Source: Myxococcus xanthus
GTDB lineage: Bacteria; Myxococcota; Myxococcia; Myxococcales; Myxococcaceae
Reading direction: 5' to 3'
Assembly (NCBI RefSeq): GCF_006402735.1
Contig: NZ_CP017174.1
Location: 2,855,001 to 2,919,000, forward strand
Length of the DNA: 64,000 nt
Shown here: positions 18,806-28,945 of the stretch, one piece after another
Position numbering within the stretch: position 1 is the first letter of the stretch
Layout of the letters: the number at the start of each line of letters is the position of its first letter
Made by a program: the position numbers and the translations under genes
Notes under the pieces: model-generated
The model's input: only the letters and a program-made list of their open reading frames with translations
Told to the model about the DNA's origin: nothing
Databases searched by the model: none

Positions 18806-19309
18806 TCAGGGCTGCTGGCCACGCTCTTCCATCAGGGAGAGCGTGCGCTGGCGGGCGCGGTGGAGCGTGCTCTTCACCGTGCCTTCGGGGATGCGCAGCA
18901 GCCGGGCAATTTCCGGGTAGCTCAGGCCGCGCACCTCGCGCAGGTAGAGGACCTGGCGCTGCTGCTCGTTGATGTCCTCCATCGCCTCACCGAAGTGGCG
19001 CTCCATCTCCGCGCCCACGGCGAGGGCTTCGGGGGACAGGGGCTCCTGGACGTCGTGGCTCAGCCTGTCTCGGCGCTTGCGCGCCCGCAGCCAGTTGATG
19101 CTGCTGTTCACCATGACCCGGTGCAGCCAGGTGCTCCACGCCGCGCGGCCGCCGTAGCCAGGCGCTCGGCGGGCAAGCCGGGCGAAGACGTCCTGCACCA
19201 CGTCTTCCGCGTCGGCGGTATCACCGACGATGCGTCGGGCAATGGCCAACGCGCGAGGACGGTGCTCGGTATACAACTCGGACAGCGGCGGAAGCGCGCA
19301 TGCGTGCAT
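18806..19309 (-). CDS. ECF-type RNA polymerase sigma factor
   Basis: 167 residues. Region 2 is visible (ELYTEHRPRALAIARRIVGD, DAEDVVQDVFARLARR, STWLHRVMVNSSINWLRARKRR). Region 4 ends in the helix-turn-helix LSYPEIARLLRIPEGTVKSTLHRAR. Regions 1 and 3 are absent, as in ECF sigma factors. SD AGGAGA lies 9 bp before the ATG. No anti-sigma gene is adjacent, which is unusual but common in myxobacteria. It converges with the Cys-motif gene. Confidence 0.88.
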   Translation of the reverse strand: MHACALPPLSELYTEHRPRALAIARRIVGDTADAEDVVQDVFARLARRAPGYGGRAAWSTWLHRVMVNSSINWLRARKRRDRLSHDVQEPLSPEALAVGAEMERHFGEAMEDINEQQRQVLYLREVRGLSYPEIARLLRIPEGTVKSTLHRARQRTLSLMEERGQQP

Positions 19310-19370
19310 GACGGGTGCTCTCCTGACACGCCGGGGTGGACGTACAGGACATGGAACGAATGAGCCGCCA

Positions 19371-19389
19371 GAAGGGTCTATCGCCCTTC
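19371..19389. terminator. Short hairpin downstream of the FHA activator gene
   Basis: GAAGGG and CCCTTC form a perfect 6-bp stem with a 7-nt loop between the end of the FHA activator and the start of the sigma factor gene. There is no T-run. Weak support. Confidence 0.25.
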
Positions 19390-19470
19390 AGGGCCATGCA
19401 CCGTGGGACACATTCTTCCGGGGCGGGGGCGTCCTTCCTCTGACACCCCCACCTCCCTGGAAGACAGCCT

Positions 19471-21111
<1,641 letters not shown>

Positions 21112-21144
21112 CCCAGCCCTCTCAGCAGTCCAGCCTGAGAGCGC

Positions 21145-21172
21145 TTTACACGCCCTGGTGTTCAGCTTTCAA
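21145..21172 (-). promoter_or_regulatory. Candidate sigma-70-type promoter for the FHA activator
   Basis: On the minus strand TTGAAA (21167-21172) and TGTAAA (21145-21150) are spaced 16 bp, ending 33 bp before the ATG at 21111. Five of six and four of six consensus matches. This would separate the regulator from the gsp operon. Confidence 0.4.
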
Positions 21173-21209
21173 CCCCGCGCCCTGGCGGCGGACGCGGGGG
21201 AGCAGGCGC

Positions 21210-22178
21210 TCAGCGCCGCGGGAGGAACGTCGGCCGGTTGAGGAAGCCGGCGAGCCGGGCGGCGCGGAAGCTGGGGTCCTTCTTGTCCGGCGGGAGGATG
21301 GTGACGCCCGCGCCCACCAGGCCCAGCCGCTTCTGGAACTCCGGGTCCAGCTTGATGTTCACATCCATGCCGGGCTCGCTGTACTCCAGCCGCTTGCCCA
21401 GCTTCAGCGTGCCGGTGGCCAGGGCTTCCAACTCGTTGCTCTTCAGGCGCAGCGACTCCACCGTGCCCAGGCCCTTGACGAACTGGATGCGTCCGGTGAG
21501 CGCGCCCAGGTCGATTTGCGGCAGGTCCATGGGAACCGCCGAGCCGCCACCCATGGGGATGGCCACCTTGCCGCCCTTGATGACCAGGTTGCGGGTGTCC
21601 AGCGTCAGCTCGCCGTTGGCCTGGGACAGGTCTGGTTGCGCGCCGTTCTTGGGCATCGTCAGGGACAGGGCCGCGTTCAGCTCGCCGTCCAGGTCCAGCC
21701 CGGTGAAGGCCGGCAGGTTGCCGCCAGAGGCCTGGAGCCCGTCCGCCGTCACCTTCACGCGCGTATCGCCCAGCAGGCCCACGGAGGCGCTCAGCGTGCC
21801 GCCCATGACGCTGGCGCGCATCGCGATGCCCGGCGGGAAGAGGGCGGGGCGCAGCGCCACGCTCTCCAGCACCAGCGGCTCACCCAGCTCCGCGGCGCCT
21901 AGCATGCCCTCGCCGCGGGAGAGGGCCGCCACCGTGTCCGCGCTCAGCGGCTGGGGCGGCTTGCTCACGCGCACGTTGGTGGCGGTGATGCCCGCCAGGC
22001 CAGGCCGCAGCGAACCGATGCGCACCGCGAGCCCCGCCTGGGCCGCTTCGCTGACCAGCCGCTTGCGGATGGCGTCGTATGGGAAGGTGACGAGCAGGCC
22101 CACGACGAAGGCCACCACCGCGAACGCGGCGTAGCCGAGGAGAATCTTCCAGCGGGCGGCTTTGGAGTCAGAGGACAT
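21210..22178 (-). CDS. gspN: Type II secretion system protein N
   Basis: 322 residues. One N-terminal membrane segment (LLGYAAFAVVAFVVGLLVTFP) precedes a long periplasmic beta-rich domain with repeated LTLDTRNLVIKGG / LDLDGEL / VESLRLKSNELEA strands, the AsmA-like shape of GspN. It is the last gsp gene, 3 bp after gspM. GspN is an accessory inner-membrane component of the secreton. Assignment rests on position plus topology, as GspN is poorly conserved. Confidence 0.8.
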   Translation of the reverse strand: MSSDSKAARWKILLGYAAFAVVAFVVGLLVTFPYDAIRKRLVSEAAQAGLAVRIGSLRPGLAGITATNVRVSKPPQPLSADTVAALSRGEGMLGAAELGEPLVLESVALRPALFPPGIAMRASVMGGTLSASVGLLGDTRVKVTADGLQASGGNLPAFTGLDLDGELNAALSLTMPKNGAQPDLSQANGELTLDTRNLVIKGGKVAIPMGGGSAVPMDLPQIDLGALTGRIQFVKGLGTVESLRLKSNELEALATGTLKLGKRLEYSEPGMDVNIKLDPEFQKRLGLVGAGVTILPPDKKDPSFRAARLAGFLNRPTFLPRR

Positions 22179-22181
22179 GGG

Positions 22182-22739
22182 TCAGGGCTTCATCCGGTAG
22201 GTGGCGACAGTGGTCCACGCCGTCAGCGTGTCCGACGCGGGACGCGGCTCGATGCGCAACAGCTTCACCTTCACCACGCCCGGACCGCTCTCCACCGTCT
22301 GCAGGAAGTCGGTCAGCTTGCGCAGGTCCACGTCCGTGAAGGTCAGCTCCACGGCGCTCTCCACGATTTTCCCGTCGCCGATGCCCACCTCGCCCTTGGG
22401 CGTCATGTTGGGCACCTGGAGGCCGGCCAGCGTCGCCTTGTCCTCGATGTAGCTGATGAGCTGAACGTTGCTGGACGTGAGTTGCTGCTCCACCGACTGA
22501 CGGTTGGCCTGGGCCTCGCGGAAGCTGGCGGCCAGCGTGTTCACTTCCTGCAGCTTGGCCAGCTTCTCCTCGGTGCGCTTGCGGTACCCGGACGCGCTGT
22601 TGGTGAACGTCATCACCACGGCGAACAGGACGAACACCAGCACCGCCGCGCCGGCGATGGACACCATGCGGCGCTCGCGGTCGCTGAGCCGCTCGAACCA
22701 CGTCTGGATGGGGGCGAAGACTTCCTGAAGCTTGGCCAT
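22182..22739 (-). CDS. gspM: Type II secretion system protein M
   Basis: 185 residues: a short cytoplasmic N-terminus with WFERLSDRERRM, the classical GspM start, one membrane helix (VSIAGAAVLVFVLFAVVMTF), a coiled-coil stretch and a ferredoxin-like periplasmic domain (VELTFTDVDLRKLTDFLQTV). It pairs with GspL in the inner-membrane platform. It begins 2 bp after the gspL stop. Confidence 0.88.
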   Translation of the reverse strand: MAKLQEVFAPIQTWFERLSDRERRMVSIAGAAVLVFVLFAVVMTFTNSASGYRKRTEEKLAKLQEVNTLAASFREAQANRQSVEQQLTSSNVQLISYIEDKATLAGLQVPNMTPKGEVGIGDGKIVESAVELTFTDVDLRKLTDFLQTVESGPGVVKVKLLRIEPRPASDTLTAWTTVATYRMKP

Positions 22740-22741
22740 GG

Positions 22742-24343
22742 TCAGCTCTCTCCTCCCTGCTCACCAGGGCATTGCACCTGCACGTCCAGGCGGAAGGACA
22801 TCTTGCTGCCGTCCCGCGTCTTCTCCACCTTGCCCTGCCGGACGTCCTTGAAGCAGTCGTGGTTCTTGATGGCGTTGGACAGCGTGTCGATCTGCTTCGA
22901 GGAGTCCGTCTCGCCCTCGAGGATGACGCGGCCCAGGTCGATCTGGATGCGGGTGAACCTCACCGGCATGTCGTCCGGAACGCGCCCCGTCACCTCCGCC
23001 AGGAGGTTGACCGCCGTCAGCCGGGGCAGCGCCGCCGCCGGGCTCTCCACGCCCGCGAGCATGTTGAGCGCGCGGTTGTAGTCCTTCTCGCACCGGCCCA
23101 GGATTCGCTGAGTGGTGTCACACAGCACGGCGTCCACCTGCGCCTCGCGCCGCGCCAGCACGGAGTTGCGCACCACGCCGAACGCGATGAGCAGCAGGAT
23201 GAGCGTGGCCGCGAACGACGCCAGCAAGCCCAGCTTGTCCTTCACGTAGTCGAAGTCGCCCTTGAAGGCGAACTGGCCCCGGCGGAGGTTGAAGCGCGGC
23301 GCGCGCACGCCCGCCGCGTTGCCGCGCAGGGACAGCGAATAGGCCTGGGCCGCCACGGGCTGCTCGGCCGCGGGAATCGCCTTCGCGTCCGCGGGCAGCG
23401 CCAGCACCCGCACCGGCAGATTCAAGTCCCGGGAGAGCTGCTCGGCGATACCCGGCAGCTTCGCCGTACCACCGCACAACACCACCGCGCCCACCTGCTG
23501 ACGGGTGCGGGCCGTGTAGGCCTTGAGGGTGGGGCGCAGCTCGCGCAGCATCGGCTGCAGGCCGCGCACGAAGGCCGCCGCCGCGCGCTCCGCGTCCGGG
23601 CCCTGCGCCGCGCTGGCCACCGCGCCGTGCTGCTCCTTCCAGTGGTGCGCCTCCGCCAGCGACGTCTGGAACTCCGTCGCCAGCGCCTTGCTCAGGTCCT
23701 TGCCGCCACCGGAGAAGGTGCGCGCGAACTGGACGCCCTCACCGGGCTTGCCCACCGACACGGAGGTGCGCTCGTGGCCGATGTCCACCACCGCCACCGC
23801 GCCGCCTTCACCCGTGCCCTGGAAGAGGCCCGGGTGCTGCTGGAACAGGTTCTGGTAGGCCAGGCCCGGGTGCGTGACGATGCGCGGGTCCACCTTCAGC
23901 TCGGCCAGCAGCGCCAGCAGCGCCGCCAGCTCTTCCTTGCGCACCACGCCCACCAGCAGGTCGCTGGCCTTCTCCTTGCCCTCTCCTTCCTTCAGGCCCA
24001 CGACCTGGTAGTCGTAGACGACGTCGGAGATGTCGAAGGGCAGCTGGCTGCCGACCTCGAAGGGCAGCGTCGCCTCGATGCGCTTGGCGTCGGAGAAAGG
24101 CAGGCTCAGCGCGTGCGTGGTGAGCGCGGGGCCGGGCAGGGCGATGACAATCTGGTCCACGTTGCCCGGCGGGAGCTGGCCCAGCAGCTCCTGCACCGCG
24201 GCTCGCAGCGTGTCGGCGCGCTCGCCCTCCTGGGCACGCCGGACCTCGGCGAACCCATGGGTGGTGTGCGTCTTCGTCTTCGCCTCCAGCACCACGCCCT
24301 TCACGGCGTGACTGCCGAGGTCCAGGCCAAGGATACGGGCCAT
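22742..24343 (-). CDS. gspL: Type II secretion system protein L (PilM-like actin fold)
   Basis: 533 residues. The cytoplasmic part has a full actin/PilM-type nucleotide-binding fold: phosphate-1 motif GLDLGSHAVKGVVL at the N-terminus, VAVVDIGHERTSVSVG (phosphate 2) near 190, and VGAVVLCGGTAKLPGIAEQL (adenosine) near 290. One membrane helix follows at about 375-395, then a periplasmic GspL/PilN-like domain. GspL links the GspE ATPase to the platform. Many GspL proteins have a degenerate actin fold; here the nucleotide motifs look intact. Confidence 0.9.
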   Translation of the reverse strand: MARILGLDLGSHAVKGVVLEAKTKTHTTHGFAEVRRAQEGERADTLRAAVQELLGQLPPGNVDQIVIALPGPALTTHALSLPFSDAKRIEATLPFEVGSQLPFDISDVVYDYQVVGLKEGEGKEKASDLLVGVVRKEELAALLALLAELKVDPRIVTHPGLAYQNLFQQHPGLFQGTGEGGAVAVVDIGHERTSVSVGKPGEGVQFARTFSGGGKDLSKALATEFQTSLAEAHHWKEQHGAVASAAQGPDAERAAAAFVRGLQPMLRELRPTLKAYTARTRQQVGAVVLCGGTAKLPGIAEQLSRDLNLPVRVLALPADAKAIPAAEQPVAAQAYSLSLRGNAAGVRAPRFNLRRGQFAFKGDFDYVKDKLGLLASFAATLILLLIAFGVVRNSVLARREAQVDAVLCDTTQRILGRCEKDYNRALNMLAGVESPAAALPRLTAVNLLAEVTGRVPDDMPVRFTRIQIDLGRVILEGETDSSKQIDTLSNAIKNHDCFKDVRQGKVEKTRDGSKMSFRLDVQVQCPGEQGGES

Positions 24344-24344
24344 G

Positions 24345-25712
24345 CTATTCCTCTCTCCAATACAGGAGCCGGCCCAGGGTGTCGTCGAGCCGGATGACGG
24401 CGGTCAGCGTCTTCTGCACGTTGCCCGCTTCTCCCACAGATTTGATGGTGAAGGTCTGACTCTTGTCGCCCACGAGCCGGTTGCCCGCGACGTTGGATTT
24501 CACGGCCGGGTCGACCAGGATGCCCGCGGCTTCCACCACCGCGACGAAGTCCTGCACGGACATCCCGAAGAAGCTGAACATGCGCGCGGCGCGCACGCGT
24601 TCGATGAGCTCGTTGAGGAACACCGGGTCCCTCAGGCGCGGGTCCGGCCGCGTCTGGTCCGCCACCGACATGATGGCCAGCCCCATCATCACCGGGTCAT
24701 CGGTGTTGATGTTGGGCCGGCGGTTGATGTCCGGATAGACGGTGAGGCGGTCCCGGAACGCCGACATGAACTGGTCGTTGATGCCGTGGACCCGGTACAG
24801 CTCGTCCACGCTGTCGAAGCGCGCGTTCTTGGGCTGATAGCCGGGTTCATAACGGCTGTAGGCCGCGCCTTCATCCGAGAACCCACCCGGCAGCGGATTC
24901 ACTGGGTCCACCGGGTTGAAGGCCGAGCCCGTCCGGTCGTCGTCCGCCCAGTCCTTGAGGGCCAGGAGGACGTCCTGGGGCGTGCTGCGCACCTTGTTGG
25001 CGTCGTCCCGCTCCCAGAGGAACTCGAAGCGCGGGTCCGCCATCATGTCCATGAGCCGCAGCGCCGTGGGCCGCGCGTCACCCGCGCCCGCGATGAGGCG
25101 GTGCACGTTGAGCTTCTCTTCCTCGTCGGAGATGGTGGCCAGGAAGCAGCCCTCGAAGCCGCCAAAGGAGCGCATGGTCATCTGCGAGGCGACCTCGCGC
25201 GTCGCCGGGTCCGCGTCCTCGTCATCCAGCTTGAAGTTGTCGTCCTGCTTGGGCTCCAGCGCGGAGACCTCTCCACCCGCGCCGTCGTTCTTCACCAGCC
25301 CGCGGAGCATGTGGCAGTCCACGCGTGCCATCTTGAAGAGCTGGATGTTGAGCGAGGAGGGCTGCACCTGCCCGGCCTGCGGCGTGCCGCCGATGCCCAA
25401 CTGCCCCAGGATGGCCGCCGGGTTGGGGATGGGCGTCTGGTCCACCTGCTTCTGGAAGCGCAGCAGCAGCCGCGACAGCGCGATGCCCGAGCGCGCCATG
25501 TAGTAGGCGCGCACTTCGTCCCGCTGGTTGGCCGCCAGCTGCAGGTCCACCCGGCTGTTGTAGGCGAAGTCGGTGGCAATCACCGTCAGGATGGCGATGG
25601 AGACAATGGCGATGATGAGCGCCACGCCGCGCGAGCGCCGCTCCCGCCGCGCCGGGCGGGGCAGGGGCTTGCGTCGCCGCCGGGGCGTCTGCTGGAAGAA
25701 GGGCAGGGGCAT
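24345..25712 (-). CDS. gspK: Type II secretion minor pseudopilin K
   Basis: 455 residues. A basic leader (RRRRKPLPRPARRERRSRG) precedes VALIIAIVSIAILTVIAT. The usual Glu5 of pseudopilins is absent, as is typical of GspK. YYMARSGIALSRLLLRF and the large alpha-helical insert are family features. GspK caps the pseudopilus tip together with I and J. It starts 3 bp after the gspJ stop. Confidence 0.9.
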   Translation of the reverse strand: MPLPFFQQTPRRRRKPLPRPARRERRSRGVALIIAIVSIAILTVIATDFAYNSRVDLQLAANQRDEVRAYYMARSGIALSRLLLRFQKQVDQTPIPNPAAILGQLGIGGTPQAGQVQPSSLNIQLFKMARVDCHMLRGLVKNDGAGGEVSALEPKQDDNFKLDDEDADPATREVASQMTMRSFGGFEGCFLATISDEEEKLNVHRLIAGAGDARPTALRLMDMMADPRFEFLWERDDANKVRSTPQDVLLALKDWADDDRTGSAFNPVDPVNPLPGGFSDEGAAYSRYEPGYQPKNARFDSVDELYRVHGINDQFMSAFRDRLTVYPDINRRPNINTDDPVMMGLAIMSVADQTRPDPRLRDPVFLNELIERVRAARMFSFFGMSVQDFVAVVEAAGILVDPAVKSNVAGNRLVGDKSQTFTIKSVGEAGNVQKTLTAVIRLDDTLGRLLYWREE

Positions 25713-25715
25713 GGC

Positions 25716-26390
25716 TCAGTACCTCGGCAGCTCCGTGTTGAGCATGATTCGGGCCTGGGTGACGTAACGGGCTTCCTTGCCCGTTTCGTCCACCGCCGTC
25801 ACCGTCACGCGCACCCGGGTGGGCAGGATGGCCTTGCGCTCGATGCGCCGCGTGTCCCACTCGTCATCCCACTCCTTCTTCTCCGAATCCCAATAGGCGA
25901 ACTCCAGCTCCTTCACGCCTTCGAAGAGCACGTCCACGTGGCCGCCCTGCTCCATGCGCTCGTCGATGTTCGGGTTGACGCGCCGCTTGAGGTCCTGCCG
26001 GCCGCGGGCCTCCCGGTCCTCCGACGCCTCCACGAAGTACTCGACGATGGCCTGGTCGGACTCCTTCACGTCCGTGTAGAGGCGCTGGTGCGAGAAGGTG
26101 GTGAACAGCAGCTTGCCACGCTCCCCCACGAAGTTGCTGGGCCGGTCGTTCTGGTCCCGGAAGCGGGTGGAGTCGTAGCGGTCGCTGACGTAGGCCGAGC
26201 CAATCTCACGCGCCATGCGGTTCATGGCCACGCGGACCTGCCGGTAGCGGTCCGCGTCCACCTCCACCGTCTCCTTCGCCGTCAGGCCCGTCTGGAAGGC
26301 CATGGCCACCACCGTGCCCATGAGGGCGGTGATGGCGACGGCCACCATGACCTCCATCAGCGTGAAGCCTCGCGTGCGACGCCGCATCAT
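25716..26390 (-). CDS. gspJ: Type II secretion minor pseudopilin J
   Basis: 224 residues from ATG 26390, whose codon overlaps the gspI stop (ATGA). The prepilin cleavage motif is RTRGFTLMEVMVAVAI with Glu5 intact, followed by the long hydrophobic helix. The body contains RVAMNRMAREIGSAY and YWDSEKKEW, typical of GspJ. It belongs to the tip complex. Confidence 0.9.
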   Translation of the reverse strand: MMRRRTRGFTLMEVMVAVAITALMGTVVAMAFQTGLTAKETVEVDADRYRQVRVAMNRMAREIGSAYVSDRYDSTRFRDQNDRPSNFVGERGKLLFTTFSHQRLYTDVKESDQAIVEYFVEASEDREARGRQDLKRRVNPNIDERMEQGGHVDVLFEGVKELEFAYWDSEKKEWDDEWDTRRIERKAILPTRVRVTVTAVDETGKEARYVTQARIMLNTELPRY

Positions 26391-27253
26391 CGACCCCCTC
26401 GGAAGCCGCCCGGCAGAATCGGGTTGCCCAGCGGGTTGCCGCCCATGTTCCCCCGGCGGCTGCCCAGGTCCTGCTGCGCGTCGGACAGGCGGCGCAGGGG
26501 CTGGCGCGTCGTCGGGTCCAGCATGACGCCGTTGGGGCCGGGGATGGGGTTGGCCACGGGCCGCCCGTCCTGCGTCACCCACTGGTTGTCGGAGCCTCCG
26601 CCCTGGGCCGCGGCGGCGCCGCCGTTGCGGTCCGAGCCCGGCCCGAGCGACACGATGTGCGTCACCAGGTCGATGCTCTCCACCTGCGTGCCTTCCTGCC
26701 AGTAGACGGTGAGGTGCACCTCGCGGACCGTCTGGGTGATCTGCTCCACCATCTGCGTGAACATGGGCTGGGCCATGCCCATGGCCGCGCCACCCATGCC
26801 ACCCAGGCCCGCGGCCTGCGGCCCGCCGGAGGACGCGCCGTCCTTGCCGCCAGCACCGCCTCCGAAGAGGCCCGCCAGTCCGGACATCGGGTCATCACCG
26901 CTGGCGTTGTCGCCAATGGGCAGGTTGAAGATGGCGCCAATGAGCTGGTCCGGCGTCACGCCGTCCGTCTTGGGCGCGATGATGCGCGCGCGCCACTTGA
27001 ACTGGTTCCAGCCTTCATCGGAGAAGTCCCCGGACTCCTCCTTGTCGTCGAGGCTGAAGCCGTCGTCGTAGAGGTCCTGCTCCAGGTCCGTCATCTTCGA
27101 CCGGGCCAGCAGCGACGCCACGGTGAGGCGCTTGGTATAGACGTGGTTGGACACCGCGCCCGCGTTGAGGTCGAAGATGGCCATCAGCGCCATCCCGAGG
27201 ATGGCGAGCGCCACCACCACTTCCAGCAGCGTGAAACCCTGGGCGCGCCTCAT
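26387..27253 (-). CDS. gspI: Type II secretion minor pseudopilin I, enlarged
   Basis: 288 residues from ATG 27253, overlapping the gspH stop. The prepilin motif RRAQGFTLLEVVVALAILG has Glu5. Most GspI proteins are about 120-130 residues. This one has an added Gly/Ala/Met/Gln-rich segment around 120-170 and a Gly/Asn/Pro-rich C-terminus (RRGNMGGNPLGNPILPGG). The core VREVHLTVYWQEGTQVESIDL is GspI-like. The insert may adapt the tip to particular substrates (inference). Confidence 0.85.
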   Translation of the reverse strand: MRRAQGFTLLEVVVALAILGMALMAIFDLNAGAVSNHVYTKRLTVASLLARSKMTDLEQDLYDDGFSLDDKEESGDFSDEGWNQFKWRARIIAPKTDGVTPDQLIGAIFNLPIGDNASGDDPMSGLAGLFGGGAGGKDGASSGGPQAAGLGGMGGAAMGMAQPMFTQMVEQITQTVREVHLTVYWQEGTQVESIDLVTHIVSLGPGSDRNGGAAAAQGGGSDNQWVTQDGRPVANPIPGPNGVMLDPTTRQPLRRLSDAQQDLGSRRGNMGGNPLGNPILPGGFRGGR

Positions 27254-27972
27254 CGCGGCACCTCCAGCGCCTCGGCGACAATCTGCACCTTGCCAGTGAG
27301 CGGTGACACGTCCAGCGTCCAGACGTTGTCTCCCTGCTGCACGTAGACGTAGGCCTTCTCCGTGTAGCCCTGCGGGAAGAAGTAGAGGTACGCCACGCCA
27401 TTCTCCACCGGCTGACGCTGGTGGCGCGTCCACACGGAGACCTTGACGTCCGCTGGCAGCTCGCGCGCGGGGACCTCTTCGGAGGTGTAGGAGGAGAAGC
27501 GGGCCGCGTTCTCCACGCGCAGCTTCTCACCCTCCAGCAGCTCCTGCGCGCTGGGGGCATTCGTCCCGCTGCCGCCGCCCAGGTAGCTGCGCCGCTCGTC
27601 ACGGCCGCCGCCGCTGCCCCGGTTGCGCGCGGCGCGCTCGCGTTCGGTGTTCTCTGCGCGCAGCGTCTCGTCGCGGTCTCTCGCGGTGGTGACGGCGCCC
27701 TCCGCGCATTCGGCGTGATAGCGCGTGGCCTGCTCGCTCTTGGGGTCGGGAATCTCGAAGACCAGCCGGCACGTCTGCCCGCGCAGCGCCGCCGAGTCGT
27801 AGAGCGAGCGGATGAGGCCCGCCAGCTCGCCCGCGCTGCCCTTGGCTTTGGCTCCGGTGATGGAGCCGATGCCCATCACCGCCGCGGAGAACAGCATCGC
27901 GACGATGATGATGGCGATGGAGATTTCGATGAGCGTCAGGCCGCGCTGGGCGCGGTGGCTCCGCTTCGTCAT
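27250..27972 (-). CDS. gspH: Type II secretion minor pseudopilin H
   Basis: 240 residues; ATG 27972 overlaps the stop of the GspG-like gene. The prepilin motif is QRGLTLIEISIAIIIVAML with Glu5. The middle contains a low-complexity Arg/Glu/Gly stretch (about 95-135) not usual in GspH, then a C-terminal beta domain (GVAYLYFFPQGYTEKAYVYV). Assignment as GspH rests on order and motif. Confidence 0.85.
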   Translation of the reverse strand: MTKRSHRAQRGLTLIEISIAIIIVAMLFSAAVMGIGSITGAKAKGSAGELAGLIRSLYDSAALRGQTCRLVFEIPDPKSEQATRYHAECAEGAVTTARDRDETLRAENTERERAARNRGSGGGRDERRSYLGGGSGTNAPSAQELLEGEKLRVENAARFSSYTSEEVPARELPADVKVSVWTRHQRQPVENGVAYLYFFPQGYTEKAYVYVQQGDNVWTLDVSPLTGKVQIVAEALEVPR

Positions 27973-28418
27973 GGCTCCCCCCAACCGGCGGCCAGCACAC
28001 CGCCACTGCTCAGGTCCGCGGCAGGCCCCGTTCCGCCCGGCTTGCCGTCGGCGCCATAGGAGACGACGGCGCCCGTGGAGCCGTCCATCCAGTACACGTA
28101 CGGATGGCCCCAGGGGTCCTCCGGCACGCGGTCCAGGAGCCGGGCCTGGATGAGCGGCGTGAAGCCTTCGGCCTGGGAGGGGAAGCGGCCCATCAGCCGG
28201 TGGTGGGACTTGAACATGCCCTCCAGCTGGCGGATGTCCGTGCGAGCCCGGCGCTGGTTGGCGTCCAGCGTTCGGTCCTCCGTCACGTAGACCAGCGTGA
28301 AGGCAAGCCCCGTGGCGGCCACGAAGACGAACGCGAGGAGGAACCGCCCCAGTCTCCGGCGGCGGTCCGGCCCCTCGTGCGAGGGCGTCGGGGATGGAAT
28401 GGCGTCGTGCTCTTTCAT
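27969..28418 (-). CDS. GspG-like protein without prepilin cleavage site
   Basis: 149 residues from ATG 28418. One N-terminal membrane helix (FLLAFVFVAATGLAFTLVYV) follows a basic segment, but there is no G/FTLxE cleavage motif. The periplasmic part is clearly the GspG fold: TDIRQLEGMFKSHHRLMGRFP, PSQAEGFTPLI, then DPWGHPYVYW and VVSYGADGKPGGTG, the calcium-loop region of major pseudopilins. It therefore looks like a major-pseudopilin head on a permanent membrane anchor. It lies between gspG and gspH and is translationally coupled to gspH. A role as assembly primer or calcium-dependent regulator is speculation. Confidence 0.75.
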   Translation of the reverse strand: MKEHDAIPSPTPSHEGPDRRRRLGRFLLAFVFVAATGLAFTLVYVTEDRTLDANQRRARTDIRQLEGMFKSHHRLMGRFPSQAEGFTPLIQARLLDRVPEDPWGHPYVYWMDGSTGAVVSYGADGKPGGTGPAADLSSGGVLAAGWGEP

Positions 28419-28458
28419 GCCCAAGCCCTGTCAACGTGTGTCGCGCGCGACTTGTTCG

Positions 28459-28884
28459 TCACTTCTTGGCGGAGGCCGCCGAGTCCGCGGAGGAGATGTC
28501 CGCGTCGTTGCCCTCGCCGCCGGAGGCGCCGTCCGCGCCGTAGGAGATGATGACCGGCTTGCCGCCCTCGTTGATGTAGACGTAGTCGTTGTTCCAGGGG
28601 TCCTTGGGCATCTGCTCGAGCGCCTGCGCCTCCACCAGCGCCTGCAGGCCGGAGGCCGTGTCCGGGTACTTCCCCTTCTTCGTGTAGTAGAGCTTCATCG
28701 CGCCCTGGATGTTCTTGATGTCCAGCGCGGCGCGGTCCCGGCGCGCGGCCTCCAGCTGCGGGATGACGGCCACACCCACCGCCGCGGCGATGAGACCGAG
28801 GATGGTGATGACCACCATGATTTCGATGAGCGTCATGCCGCGGTTGCGGCGCTGCTTCCTCTGCTGCTTCTGGCTCTGGCGCAT
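28459..28884 (-). CDS. gspG: Type II secretion major pseudopilin G
   Basis: 141 residues, standard length. The basic leader RQSQKQQRKQRRNRG is followed by MTLIEIMVVITILGLIAAAV with Glu5. IQGAMKLYYTKKGKYPDTASGLQAL and DPWNNDYVYINEGG plus SYGADGASGGEGNDADI form the family's calcium-binding C-terminus. It polymerises into the pseudopilus. Confidence 0.95.
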   Translation of the reverse strand: MRQSQKQQRKQRRNRGMTLIEIMVVITILGLIAAAVGVAVIPQLEAARRDRAALDIKNIQGAMKLYYTKKGKYPDTASGLQALVEAQALEQMPKDPWNNDYVYINEGGKPVIISYGADGASGGEGNDADISSADSAASAKK

Positions 28885-28945
28885 GTGTGCTCTCCATCCC
28901 GGGTGACTTTCTGGCAGGCCACCCTTGTGTCGTCGTGTCTTCTTG

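Noticed and set aside
18806..19309. ECF sigma factor autoregulating through a GGAAC-type promoter
   Set aside because: No GGAAC / CGTC pair could be found at proper spacing upstream of 19309.
19371..19389. Hairpin as a regulatory RNA
   Set aside because: Only 6 pairs, no T-run and no conserved feature; kept just as a weak terminator candidate.
24342..26705. A 787-codon plus-strand open frame over the gsp genes
   Set aside because: Antisense to gspK and gspJ; no start signal or domain and strong shadow composition.
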